DNA of 64,000 nucleotides from Herpetosiphon sp042688385 (GTDB taxonomy: Bacteria; Chloroflexota; Chloroflexia; Chloroflexales; Herpetosiphonaceae), in the NCBI RefSeq assembly GCF_042688385.1, contig NZ_JBHUPY010000026.1:1-64000 (forward strand). The letters run 5' to 3'. Positions within the stretch are counted from its first letter, which is position 1, and the number at the start of each line of letters is the position of its first letter. Shown one piece after another: positions 1-7,992 of this stretch. Made by a program: the position numbers and the translations under genes. The notes under the pieces are model-generated. The model saw only the letters and a list, made by a program, of their open reading frames with translations. It was not told the origin of the DNA and did not search any database.

Positions 1-1
1 C

Positions 2-58
2 CAGGCCGTGAACGCGACACACACCGAGGCTACTGCAGCACCCGCTGTGGGAACGTAG
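2..58 (+). CDS. 3' end of a truncated upstream gene
   Basis: One frame on the plus strand is open from the window edge to a TAG at 56-58 and encodes about 18 residues ending AAPAVGT. A perfect terminator hairpin follows 19 nt later, which fits the end of a gene. Too little is present to name a product, and a chance open frame of this length is possible. Confidence 0.4.
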   Translation, partial: QAVNATHTEATAAPAVGT

Positions 59-77
59 GGGGATGCGTACCATTCCA

Positions 78-115
78 AACACCACCGTGAGTAATCCTCA
101 CGGTGGTGTTGTTTT
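78..115 (+). terminator. Rho-independent terminator
   Basis: A perfect 14-bp stem (78-91 with 97-110) encloses a 5-nt loop and is followed by GTTTT. It ends transcription of the plus-strand gene that enters from the left edge. Confidence 0.8.
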
Positions 116-132
116 AGCGTCGATTTATCAAG

Positions 133-171
133 CAAAAAAGGAGGACACTTGGTTCAACCAAGTGTCCTCCT
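133..171 (-). terminator. Rho-independent terminator of the ricT-like gene
   Basis: A perfect 14-bp stem (139-152 with 158-171) has a TTCAA-type loop. Read on the minus strand it is followed by TTTTTT (complement of 134-139). It starts 5 nt after the stop codon of the minus-strand gene ending at 176. Confidence 0.85.
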
Positions 172-175
172 GCGT

Positions 176-1708
176 TTAACCGCGCCGTTTGCGGCGGCGT
201 GGCGAACGCCGTTCAGCGTTAGTATCTCCTTTAGCTGCATCTGGCGTTGGCTTTTCTGCTGCTCGCTCAGGCTGGGCTGCTTGCTGCGCCTTGGGCTTTG
301 CCGCTTGCTGCTGGCCTTGCTGTTGATTGGTATTGTTGCCGCCATTGCCGCGTCGCCGCCGGCGCATTGGTTGCTTTGGCTCATCGGGGTCGTTAGTCGA
401 TGGCTGGCGACCACGCGGTGTTAGCTGCTCAGGCACGCCTCCCAGCGATTGTTGGCGCACGGTTGCTGGTAATTTTGGCCGCTCAGGAGTTGGTGTTGTA
501 TCGCCCTTACGCTTGAAGGCATGGCGTGGCTTGCGCTCGCTTTGCTCATTCGGTGCACTTGGCGCTGGATTCGGCTCTGGATTGGGATTTTCTGAACGGT
601 TGAAGCGCTTTTGGCGCTCAGCGCGGTCAAATCGTGGCCGTGGCTCGTTGGGATTTGCCCGCTGTTCGCGTGGCTCAGCTGAATGTGGGCGTGATTGCTG
701 CGCTTGCTTGGGCCGTGGCTTGGGCTTGTCGCTTGAGCCGTTTGGTTCATCATCAAAGGAACGTAGCTCATCCAAGCCCCAATCTTCATTATCCCAATTG
801 TTGTTGAGTGATGATTTGAGGGTTTCGCCAACTGGGCGGTTGAACCGCTTTTGGGCAATCGGCGCAGCTTCGCCTTGCTCAAGTCGTTCGCGGGCAATCG
901 CTCCAGCTGCACTGGTGATCGTTTCAAGCTGATCGGCTTTGAAATCTAAATAGTTGCTCTCAATATCCACGGTCACGGTTTCGCGAATGGTGTTGACGGC
1001 AACCACATAGCCGATGCCTTCAGGGGTTTTGACCTGCTCGCCACGGGTTGGCAGCTCAGCCTTAATTTCAAGATATTGCTCTTGTTCATACGATAAACAG
1101 CAGAGCAAACGCCCACAAACGCCCGAAATCTTCGAGGGATTGAGTGGCAAATCTTGATCTTTGGCCATTTTGACCGACACCCGCGCAAAATCGGGCAAGA
1201 AGGTGGAGCAGCATAATGGCCTTCCACATGGGCCTAATCCACCAAGCAGCTTGGCTTCATCTCGCGCTCCAATTTGACGTAATTCGATGCGCGCATGGAA
1301 AATTCGTGCCAATTCGCGCACTAAATGACGAAAATCAACCCGTTGCTGTGAGGTGAAATAGATTGTCAAGCGTGTGCCATCAAAATTCCAATCGCTGCGA
1401 ATTAATCGCATTGGTAAGCGATGGACGCTAATCCGTTCGGCACAAATCCGTAATACGTCGTCGCGGCGCTCAGCAAGCACGCGCATCCGATCGTAATCTT
1501 CGGTCGTCGGCTGGCGAATAACTGGTTTGAGTTCAGCAATCAAATCGGAATCAGGCAGATCTTCGATCGGCGCTGCCACTTTGCCAAGCTCAAGCCCGCG
1601 CACGGTTTCAACAACCACCGCATCGCCTAGCTCTAAATGGTGTTGATTCGGGTCAAAATGATAAATTTTGCCCGAATCTTTGAATTTAACTCCAACAACC
1701 AAGGGCAT
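176..1708 (-). CDS. ricT: PSP1 / RicT-family protein with long basic tail
   Basis: The protein has 510 residues. Residues 1-270 are a PSP1/RicT (YaaT) domain. Two cysteine clusters, GPCGRPLCC (Cys161, 166, 167) and GVCGRLLCC (Cys198, 203, 204), match the Fe-S-binding cysteines of RicT. In Bacillus, RicT acts in the RicAFT complex on RNase Y-dependent RNA maturation; whether that holds in this phylum is unknown. Residues 275-510 form a low-complexity tail rich in Pro, Arg, Gln and Asn that ends in a run of arginines. Most RicT proteins stop near 270-300 residues, so the tail is an unusual addition and may contact nucleic acid. An AGGA sits 8 nt before the ATG. The gene appears to be a single unit with its own terminator. 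Confidence 0.85.
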   Translation of the reverse strand: MPLVVGVKFKDSGKIYHFDPNQHHLELGDAVVVETVRGLELGKVAAPIEDLPDSDLIAELKPVIRQPTTEDYDRMRVLAERRDDVLRICAERISVHRLPMRLIRSDWNFDGTRLTIYFTSQQRVDFRHLVRELARIFHARIELRQIGARDEAKLLGGLGPCGRPLCCSTFLPDFARVSVKMAKDQDLPLNPSKISGVCGRLLCCLSYEQEQYLEIKAELPTRGEQVKTPEGIGYVVAVNTIRETVTVDIESNYLDFKADQLETITSAAGAIARERLEQGEAAPIAQKRFNRPVGETLKSSLNNNWDNEDWGLDELRSFDDEPNGSSDKPKPRPKQAQQSRPHSAEPREQRANPNEPRPRFDRAERQKRFNRSENPNPEPNPAPSAPNEQSERKPRHAFKRKGDTTPTPERPKLPATVRQQSLGGVPEQLTPRGRQPSTNDPDEPKQPMRRRRRGNGGNNTNQQQGQQQAAKPKAQQAAQPERAAEKPTPDAAKGDTNAERRSPRRRKRRG

Positions 1709-1894
1709 AGATCAATCCTAAAAAGTATGAAGGATGAAGGATGAGGTAGGAAGAATATTAAAACTATCAGAGTGTTAGTGTCATTAAGAAACGTAGATAG
1801 TTGCTTTGCAAACTTGGCAATGACCGAAATGAGCTGTTAGAAGCGATTGAGGATGAATTCATCCTTCATCCCTCATCCTTCATCCTTTGAATAA
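1709..1894. repeat. spacer with degenerate GGATGAA heptamer repeats
   Basis: The spacer between ricT and the cyclase gene carries two blocks of a degenerate heptamer: GGATGAA-type units at 1727-1750 and the inverse ATCCTTC-type units at 1857-1888. The blocks face each other and could pair. The same words recur in other spacers of the window. No gene is seen here. Confidence 0.7.
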
Positions 1895-3436
1895 TTATCC
1901 TTCAAAGCCTTCGCTAGGGAGCGTTTTTCCCATCACGCGGAAGACTTGGACAGTCAGGGCTTTGCCTTTGAGTTGCAATGGCCCAACTTCCTGGACTTGG
2001 TAGCTCGCACCAAGCTTGGCAATCGTGGCTTCGCTGGTGTAGACGCTGTTTGGCTCGGCTTTCCCTTCAAGCCGCGAGGCAGTGTTTACGGTGTCGCCAT
2101 GAACAGTATACTCCAAACGTTCGCGCGTGCCGACGAGACCAGAAATAACGCGTCCAGTGCTGACCCCAATTCGAATCCGAAAGTGTTTGCTGGAATCGAT
2201 TTTGGCCATGAGCTTTTGATGCTGCACCAGCATATCAAGCGCTGTATCAATTGCCCGCTGTGCGTGATCTTCATAATACACGGGAGCGCCAAAAAGCGCC
2301 ATAATCCCATCGCCAATAAATTTATCGAGCGTCCCGCCATGCTCAAAAATCACGTCGGTCATTACGCTCAGATATTCATTCAGGAGGTTTTGCAGTTCTA
2401 AGGGCGGCAGGGTTTCGGTCATGGTGGTGAAACCCTGAATATCTGAGAATAGCACGCTGGCTTCTTGCTCAACTGGCTTCATGAAGATCTCGCCAGTTTC
2501 GTTAATTTGTTGGGCAACGGTGCGCGCAACATCGGGCGAGAGAAAACGGGCGTACTGTTGACGTAATTTTTCTTCGTTGCGAATCTGGTCGGTTAGGTTG
2601 GCACGTTCGATGCCCAACGAGGCTTGGTAGGCCACTGCGGTCAATAATTCGCGGTCGCGGATGCTAAATCGCTCAAGCCCAGGACTATCGAGGTGAATCA
2701 AGCCCAGTACGCCAGCGCGGCCAATTAATGGCACACACAGCACTGAGTGAATATTTTGGCTGATGATGCTATCCTGCGAGCCAAATTCTACCCGGGCATC
2801 GGAGGTGAGCAAGGCCACGCCCTCGCGTAGCACACGCCGCGCAATCGTCGAGCTAATCGTCAGCGATTGGGTTTCGCTAGGCGCACGCACGACCATTGGC
2901 ACTAGCCCGTCTTGGCGCGTCATCAGCACCAAGCCACGTTCGGCGGGCACCAAACGCAGCACTTCATCCATAATGGTGTCGAGCAATTCGCCCAAATCAA
3001 GAATCATATTCAAGCGACTACTGACTTGATAGAAATTTTGTAAAATATCGTTAGCATCAAGATTGAGATCGGGCAGCTTGCCCGATGAGATCGAGCGGCT
3101 ATTGCTTTGCAATGGCACCAGCTCCTCATCGGAAATAATCACGCTGGCAGCAGCCCGATCATCAAATTTAAGCTCAAATGGCCCGATGCTAATCAGGTCG
3201 TTCGCCCGCAGCGCTGCTTCCTTGACCCGTAGCCCATTGACAAATGTGCCGTTTGAGCTACCAGTATCGCGCACAAAAACATCGCGGCCACGGCTCTCTA
3301 ACGAAGCGTGATGGCGCGAAACATGAGGATGGTTTAACACAATATCATTTTGGCGCGAACGACCAATTTGCAGCCCGCGACTTGTAATTGGAATATTCAG
3401 TGATTGCCCATCGATGGTCGCAAGCAAACGTGCCAT
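1895..3436 (-). CDS. FHA-GAF-class III adenylate cyclase
   Basis: The product (513 residues) makes cAMP from ATP. Residues 20-95 are an FHA phosphothreonine-binding domain (GRSRQNDIVL, SRHHA, GSSNGTFVNG). Residues 145-280 are a GAF domain. Residues 322-500 are a class III cyclase domain with metal aspartates Asp332 (FSDIQGFT) and Asp376 (FIGDG), adenine-specifying Lys372, and transition-state residues Asn451 and Arg455 (VNTASR). The open frame extends 11 codons upstream to a TTG, but the ATG at 3436 has AGGAAAG at good distance and leads straight into the FHA domain, so it is chosen. The domain order suggests a cyclase controlled by Ser/Thr kinase signalling and a small ligand. It has no membrane segment, so it is probably cytoplasmic. 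Confidence 0.9.
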   Translation of the reverse strand: MARLLATIDGQSLNIPITSRGLQIGRSRQNDIVLNHPHVSRHHASLESRGRDVFVRDTGSSNGTFVNGLRVKEAALRANDLISIGPFELKFDDRAAASVIISDEELVPLQSNSRSISSGKLPDLNLDANDILQNFYQVSSRLNMILDLGELLDTIMDEVLRLVPAERGLVLMTRQDGLVPMVVRAPSETQSLTISSTIARRVLREGVALLTSDARVEFGSQDSIISQNIHSVLCVPLIGRAGVLGLIHLDSPGLERFSIRDRELLTAVAYQASLGIERANLTDQIRNEEKLRQQYARFLSPDVARTVAQQINETGEIFMKPVEQEASVLFSDIQGFTTMTETLPPLELQNLLNEYLSVMTDVIFEHGGTLDKFIGDGIMALFGAPVYYEDHAQRAIDTALDMLVQHQKLMAKIDSSKHFRIRIGVSTGRVISGLVGTRERLEYTVHGDTVNTASRLEGKAEPNSVYTSEATIAKLGASYQVQEVGPLQLKGKALTVQVFRVMGKTLPSEGFEG

Positions 3437-3527
3437 GAAGTTCTTTCCTACTAGGTTTTGCCTGATCAATCTGTGTGCAAGTATAGCAGATGGCGCAATG
3501 ATTAGACAGTATTCTTTGCCTGATTGT

Positions 3528-3567
3528 TGCTCACCCCAAGGCAGTATTTTAGCCCTTGGGGCAAGCA
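3528..3567. other. inverted repeat in the divergent spacer 3437-3752
   Basis: In the 316-bp spacer between the divergent cyclase and ROK genes, 3528-3541 pairs with 3554-3567 at 12 of 14 positions, with core CCCCAAGG/CCTTGGGG. No U-tract follows on either strand, so an operator or RNA hairpin is as likely as a terminator. Apart from the promoter at 3706-3714, nothing else is seen in this spacer. Confidence 0.4.
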
Positions 3568-3705
3568 GTAATTAATAATCAAAAGATGCTGAAAAGCGCT
3601 CATCTGTCAGTTAGGTTGGTGGTGAAATGCCAACAATTGCCTAGGTTTGGTTAACGGATCTCTGCCTAATTGCTGGCGAAATGGTCGGTTGCGCAGCGGG
3701 CAACG

Positions 3706-3714
3706 TGCTATAAT
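3706..3714 (+). promoter_or_regulatory. extended -10 promoter of the ROK gene
   Basis: TGCTATAAT is a perfect extended -10 element 39 nt before the ROK start codon. No convincing -35 is present, as expected for extended -10 promoters. Confidence 0.6.
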
Positions 3715-3752
3715 CGGACTGTGGCATCGACCATAGCACTAGGAGGTGTTCA

Positions 3753-4709
3753 ATGACTGAACTCTGGAATAGCCTTAAGCAACAAATTGCCCAGCACAAT
3801 TGGGGATTATTTGGGCCAACAAGCTATGTGCTGGGGGTTGATTTAGGCAGTTATGGTTTGCGCGCAGTGATCACCGATATTTGCGGCGAGCATCTTTTTC
3901 ACGCCAATCGCGAACTGGCTGCCGAAAGCAACGCTACAACCGTGCTCGAACAAAGTTTTAGCCTGATCCACGAATTACTTGAAACCAATCAGGTTCCTGC
4001 CCAACAAATTGTGCGGATTGGAGTTGGCTTTGGCGGCCCAGTCGATGCAGTGCGTGGCATTACTCGCCGTTCGTATCGCATGCCTGGCTGGGATGATTTG
4101 AATGTTTGCGAGCAATTTGAAGCTGCATTTGATGCTCAAACCTTGATCGAAAATGATGCCAGCTTGATTGCCTTTGGTGAATATATGTTTGGCGCTGGCC
4201 GCGATGTGCAAGACCTGTACTATTTGCATTTGAGCACAGGCGTTGGCAGCGGCTTAGTGTTGAATGGCCAATTGCATCGTGGCGTAACCACGAGTGCTGG
4301 CGAAATTGGCCACGCCCGCTATTCCTTGAGCCATCAACGCGAAATCGAAGATTTGCTCTCGATTCGCGGCTTGCTGGCGCGGGCCAATGAGCTTGGCTTG
4401 CAAACTGATGATCTTGACATATTGTTCAATGATGCTGATGCTGGCGCGAAAACGATTAGCGAAGCAGTCGATGTGTTGGGCTTAGGCTTAGCTGGCGTGG
4501 TGCAATTGCTTGATCCAGCCTTGTTGGTGCTTGGCGGGATTGTAACGCGCAAGGGTGGCGATGGGTTATGTAGCGCGGTCGAAGCCCAAGTGAATCAACT
4601 GATTAGCCCAACGCCCCAGCGCCATGTGCCGGTGGTGCATTCGTTGTTGGGTGCTGAAGCCGTGGCGATTGGCGGCTTGGCCTTGGCTTTGCAAAGCCTG
4701 AATCAATAA
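3753..4709 (+). CDS. ROK-family protein (sugar kinase-like)
   Basis: The protein has 318 residues. The N-terminal phosphate-binding loop is VLGVDLGSYGLRA. The ROK substrate region is present as ENDASLIAFGEY, and the adenosine/phosphate loop as GVGSGLVLNGQLHRG followed by AGEIGH. After AGEIGH, typical ROK kinases have a zinc motif CxCGxxGCxE; this protein has none, so it may be a zinc-free kinase or a kinase-fold regulator without HTH. An AGGAGG-type ribosome site lies just before the ATG. It is a single gene with an extended -10 promoter upstream and a strong terminator downstream. Substrate cannot be told from sequence. Confidence 0.8.
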   Translation: MTELWNSLKQQIAQHNWGLFGPTSYVLGVDLGSYGLRAVITDICGEHLFHANRELAAESNATTVLEQSFSLIHELLETNQVPAQQIVRIGVGFGGPVDAVRGITRRSYRMPGWDDLNVCEQFEAAFDAQTLIENDASLIAFGEYMFGAGRDVQDLYYLHLSTGVGSGLVLNGQLHRGVTTSAGEIGHARYSLSHQREIEDLLSIRGLLARANELGLQTDDLDILFNDADAGAKTISEAVDVLGLGLAGVVQLLDPALLVLGGIVTRKGGDGLCSAVEAQVNQLISPTPQRHVPVVHSLLGAEAVAIGGLALALQSLNQ

Positions 4710-4711
4710 TA

Positions 4712-4837
4712 TTCCCTCACCCCCAACCCCTTGCCCACTGAACGCGGGCGAGGGGAGCCGACGGTGGAATACCCAATATCCTGCTAAATTAGGAACTTCA
4801 AAGCCCGTCGGACGGGAGAGGGGTTGGGGTGAGGGAA
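4712..4837. repeat. 130-bp interspersed palindromic element, copy 1
   Basis: The element begins TTCCCTCACCCCCAACCCC and ends GGGGTTGGGGTGAGGGAA, so its ends are inverted repeats. Each half holds a smaller GC-rich hairpin (CCCACTGAACGCGGGCGAGGGG-like). It lies between the ROK stop and its terminator. The same element occurs at 11603, 20068, 48857 and 51640. Confidence 0.85.
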
Positions 4838-4845
4838 CGAACTAA

Positions 4846-4886
4846 AAACCCGCCGCAAGCTTTATAACTTGCGGCGGGTTTGTTTA
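4846..4886. terminator. bidirectional Rho-independent terminator
   Basis: A perfect 14-bp stem (4846-4859 with 4868-4881) has an 8-nt loop. It is followed by T-rich sequence on the plus strand and preceded by A-rich sequence, giving T's on the minus strand. It serves the convergent ROK gene and the small minus-strand gene ending at 4895. Confidence 0.85.
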
Positions 4887-4894
4887 AGCAGATT

Positions 4895-5263
4895 TTAGCT
4901 ATCGCCGCGGAGCGAGCTACCTTGTGGTTTGACCTGCGGCGCATTATCATCGTTCAGTTCGTGACGGTTGATGGGCTGTGGCGAAGCAGTGCCAGCCAGA
5001 TGGGGCGGCACGAGCGCTGGCAAATCTTTGCCTGCAGTGTTATTGGGCTGATCGTCGCGATGGGTTGCTTGCTCGGCCAAAAAGGCTTGATGGGCTGGAT
5101 CTTTCGATGCTTCTGCTGCTTCTTCGGCAATTTGGTTGAGCACTGGAGCAACCACTTTTTCCAGTTGCTCATGATTGGCAGCAATAACAGCATTTTTGCG
5201 CTCGAAGGCCTCGCGTTCAGCGGCGACAACTTCGGGAGTAAATGGGCGTTCATGCTCAGTCAT
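4895..5263 (-). CDS. small hydrophilic protein of unknown function
   Basis: The protein has 122 residues and no recognised family. It is strongly charged and helical in its first 70 residues (repeated Ala, Glu, Lys), then a Pro/Asn/Gln-rich disordered tail. It has no signal peptide or membrane segment. A perfect AAGGAGG site lies 6 nt before the ATG and a strong terminator follows, so it is very probably a real gene. It could be a small stress or DNA-associated protein, but nothing in the sequence decides this. Confidence 0.65.
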   Translation of the reverse strand: MTEHERPFTPEVVAAEREAFERKNAVIAANHEQLEKVVAPVLNQIAEEAAEASKDPAHQAFLAEQATHRDDQPNNTAGKDLPALVPPHLAGTASPQPINRHELNDDNAPQVKPQGSSLRGDS

Positions 5264-5372
5264 ACAATCCTCCTTGATTATGCTGAGATCTGAATAAGCA
5301 AAGACTATGCCTTAAACAATTAGGACACAGGTTTTGCCTGCGTCCTGAGGGTGGGAACCGACCTAAGCGAGA

Positions 5373-6341
5373 TTAAGCAGTCTTGCCGGCTGCGTTGCTC
5401 ACTTCTTCAAGTGTGAGCTTATGCACAAGCAGGTATTCATAGGCACTGACGGCGGCACGAACGCCATCGCCAATTGCAATTAACACTTGTTCACCAAGCA
5501 CACTGTTGCTTACATCGCCAGCGGCAAAGATGCCATGGCAGGGTGAGCTGTTATATTCATCGACAATCACAAAGCCATCTTCATCGAGCACATCAACATT
5601 GCCATTGTTGAGAAAGCCAGTGTTGGGCTGAATGCCAATATCAACAAACAGCCGATCGACTGGAATATGCTGCAATGATGAGCCACGTTCAATCACAATT
5701 TGCTTGACCGAATTAATCCCCACCACATCGCGAATCGTGGCTTGGGGAATAATCGTGACATTGGGCATGCGCCGAATTGCATCAATCAACTGGCCTTCGG
5801 GCAAGTGCTCATCGGGCGTGACCCAATAAATATGGCTTGAACTCAGCACAATCTCGGCAACCCCACGAATGGTGCGCGGGGTTATGCCATAGACCGCAAC
5901 TCGTTGGCCTTGGGTTTGATGGGCGAAGGTTGTGATTGAATAACCTAAGCCCACCCCAAACAGATGTTGAATGCCTGGTAAAGGCAAACGATTGGGTGCC
6001 GCGCCGCTGGCAACCACGACTGAACGAGCATAGCGTTCGCCGTATTGTTGGGTATCGACCACAAACATGCCATTGGTTTTGCGCAGCCCCACCACGTGAT
6101 CGTTAATGTGTGCGACTGACGATTGATGGTTTGAAAGCTGGCTAATCAGCCGTTCCACAAGATCGTGTCCGGGCAGAACGTTGATCGTGCCGTTGACTGT
6201 GCGGTTATGTGCCCAGCCCGCCTTGCCGCCGAGATCGGCGTAAATCATCAGCGTGCGTAATTGTTTGTTTTGGGCATAAAATGCCGCTGCCAATGCCGAT
6301 GGTCCGCCGCCAATAATCAAAATATCGTACACGATACTCAT
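5373..6341 (-). CDS. thioredoxin-reductase-like FAD/NAD(P) oxidoreductase without CxxC
   Basis: The protein has 322 residues. The N-terminal FAD-binding motif is ILIIGGGPSALAAA, the flavin-proximal ASGAAPNRLPLPG motif is in the middle, and the C-terminal FAD motif is GIFAAGDV. The length and order match the thioredoxin reductase class. The redox-active CxxC of true thioredoxin reductases is absent, so it cannot reduce thioredoxin by that route. Close relatives include ferredoxin/flavodoxin-NADP reductases of TrxR type. It ends 31 nt downstream of no gene on its strand and starts 10 nt after the multicopper oxidase stop, so the two are probably one operon. Confidence 0.8.
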   Translation of the reverse strand: MSIVYDILIIGGGPSALAAAFYAQNKQLRTLMIYADLGGKAGWAHNRTVNGTINVLPGHDLVERLISQLSNHQSSVAHINDHVVGLRKTNGMFVVDTQQYGERYARSVVVASGAAPNRLPLPGIQHLFGVGLGYSITTFAHQTQGQRVAVYGITPRTIRGVAEIVLSSSHIYWVTPDEHLPEGQLIDAIRRMPNVTIIPQATIRDVVGINSVKQIVIERGSSLQHIPVDRLFVDIGIQPNTGFLNNGNVDVLDEDGFVIVDEYNSSPCHGIFAAGDVSNSVLGEQVLIAIGDGVRAAVSAYEYLLVHKLTLEEVSNAAGKTA

Positions 6342-6351
6342 GGTCGCGCTC

Positions 6352-7473
6352 CTATTCGACGATTAGCGCTGTAACCATCCCAAACATGCCGTGTTCGCTT
6401 TCAGCGTGCGACAAAATGTGGCAGTGGAAGGCCCAGACACCTGGGTCAGTACAATCGACAATCACATCCCAGCGTTCGCCTGGGGCAACGTTGAGCGTAT
6501 CGCACATAAATGGTTGGGGTAAGTTCCAGCCATCTTTGGCGAATACCAACTGTGGCATCCCGTGCAAGTGCATTGGGTGAATCATCAAGCCTTCATTCAT
6601 ATAGCGAATCCGAATTTTTTGGCCCAATTTGGCGGTCAGCGGCACAGTTGCTGGGAAACCTTTGCCATTAATGGTGAAGCCTTGGGCGGTATCATTCAAG
6701 ACCAAGGTAAATTCTTTATCGTAGGCTGGGTCTTGGCTCTTATCTTTTGGCTCGACGATAAATGGCCCAAGCAAGCCCATCGAGACTTGTTTGGTTGAGT
6801 TATGGTGCGAGTGATACATGTGCGAGCCAGAGTTGCGCACGGTAAATTCATAGGTATAGGTTGAGCCAGGCGTAATTGGTGGCTGGGTGATAAATGGTAC
6901 CCCATCTTGATTGTTTGGCACAAACAACCCGTGCCAGTGCACAGCCGTGCTTTCATCAAGCTGATTGGTGACCAAAATCCGCACTTTATCGCCTTCGGTG
7001 ACGCGAATTTCTGGGCCGGGCAATTGGCCGTTGTAGGTCCAAGCTTCGAGCTTGCGGCCTGGTTCAACTTCCCACATGGTTTTTTGGCAGGTCAACTCAA
7101 ATACTTTGACATCGCCTTCCATGCGATATTCGAGTGGTTGCATGCTGAGGCCTTCGGTTTTAGCTGGAAACAGCTTAATGCCGGCTTCATGCATTTTATC
7201 CATTTCTTCCCAAGCTTTGGCCCCGCTATCGGTGGTTGGTGTACCGGCATTGCCAGTGCCATGGCCACCATTGCCGTGGTCGGTGCCAGCGGGAGCGGTT
7301 GTGGCGGTTGCTGGCGGAACAGTTGCTGGCTCGATGGTTGTTAGCGCACTTTCGCGGCCACACGCGACCATGGTTCCTGCGGCAGCCGCCATCCCCGTCC
7401 AGCGCAAGAAGCTGCGGCGCGAGGTTGGCGCATTTAATACTTGTTCGATAGGTTGTTGTTCGTTGCGGTCCAT
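6352..7473 (-). CDS. Tat-exported multicopper oxidase
   Basis: The protein (373 residues) oxidises a substrate and reduces oxygen to water with copper. All four copper signatures are visible: HWHG, HSHH, HPMHLHG, and HCHILSHAESEHGM with type 1 Cys, His and Met ligands. The length and two cupredoxin domains suit a short laccase-like enzyme. The N-terminus has a twin-arginine motif SRRSFLRW, a hydrophobic stretch and VACG, which could be a lipobox. A longer open frame begins 16 codons upstream, but the ATG at 7473 with GGGGG about 11 nt upstream gives a sensible Tat signal. Substrate (phenol, metal ion or other) is unknown. It shares an operon with the flavoprotein downstream. Confidence 0.88.
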   Translation of the reverse strand: MDRNEQQPIEQVLNAPTSRRSFLRWTGMAAAAGTMVACGRESALTTIEPATVPPATATTAPAGTDHGNGGHGTGNAGTPTTDSGAKAWEEMDKMHEAGIKLFPAKTEGLSMQPLEYRMEGDVKVFELTCQKTMWEVEPGRKLEAWTYNGQLPGPEIRVTEGDKVRILVTNQLDESTAVHWHGLFVPNNQDGVPFITQPPITPGSTYTYEFTVRNSGSHMYHSHHNSTKQVSMGLLGPFIVEPKDKSQDPAYDKEFTLVLNDTAQGFTINGKGFPATVPLTAKLGQKIRIRYMNEGLMIHPMHLHGMPQLVFAKDGWNLPQPFMCDTLNVAPGERWDVIVDCTDPGVWAFHCHILSHAESEHGMFGMVTALIVE

Positions 7474-7521
7474 GATCGTGTATCCCCCTAAATTGCACGC
7501 CATATCGGCTTTGATATGCAT

Positions 7522-7923
7522 CTAGTGTACTTGCCAATCGACCGCTGAAACTAAAAGATTTGTCTACCCTTCGTTGTCGTTCGGCTACTTTTGAAGTAAG
7601 AACATAGAGCATAGAGCATAGAACATAAGGATTGGGGGCTTAGGTTTTAACGCAGAGGCGCAGAGGGTTGAGAAGGATGAGGGATGAAGGATGAAGGATG
7701 AAGGATGAAAAACGTGGGAGTTGGGTTTTAACGCAGAGGCGCAGAGTGAGGATGTGAGGGGCCAGGATTCAGGGGTCAGAGGTTAGGGAACAGCTGGTAA
7801 GCGCAGTAGGCTTCGGATACGCTACAAAAAAAAATCTGTGGAATCTGTGGCTAAAAATAATCTTCGCGTCCTTCGTGTCCTTCGCGGTTCCTCTTCTTCG
7901 TGCTCTTCGTGTCCTTCGTGGAT
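7522..7923. repeat. repeat island between the oxidase and USP genes
   Basis: No gene is seen in this spacer. It is a mosaic of short repeat words: CATAGAGCATAGAACAT type (7605-7628), AACGCAGAGGCGCAGAG twice (7651 and 7731), GGATGAA heptamers (7675-7707), a CAGGGGTCAGAGG stretch (about 7770), AATCTGTGG twice (7832-7855) and TTCGTGTCCTTCGTGG type (7863-7922). The same words recur in other spacers of the window. Confidence 0.8.
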
Positions 7924-7967
7924 CAAAAAGGGCTCCAACAGCACCCAAAACTAGGCACTGCTGGAGC
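7924..7967 (-). terminator. Rho-independent terminator of the USP gene
   Basis: On the minus strand 7967-7954 pairs with 7945-7932 over 14 positions, counting G-U pairs, and is followed by CCCTTTTT. It lies 26 nt after the stop of the USP gene. Confidence 0.7.
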
Positions 7968-7992
7968 GTTCCTCACTCATCACGCAACAAAT

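Noticed and set aside
5373..6341. Annotation as thioredoxin reductase
   Set aside because: The redox-active CxxC is missing, so the name would be misleading.
7605..7710. CRISPR array, suggested by repeated short words
   Set aside because: The words are of several families, with no regular spacers and no cas genes.
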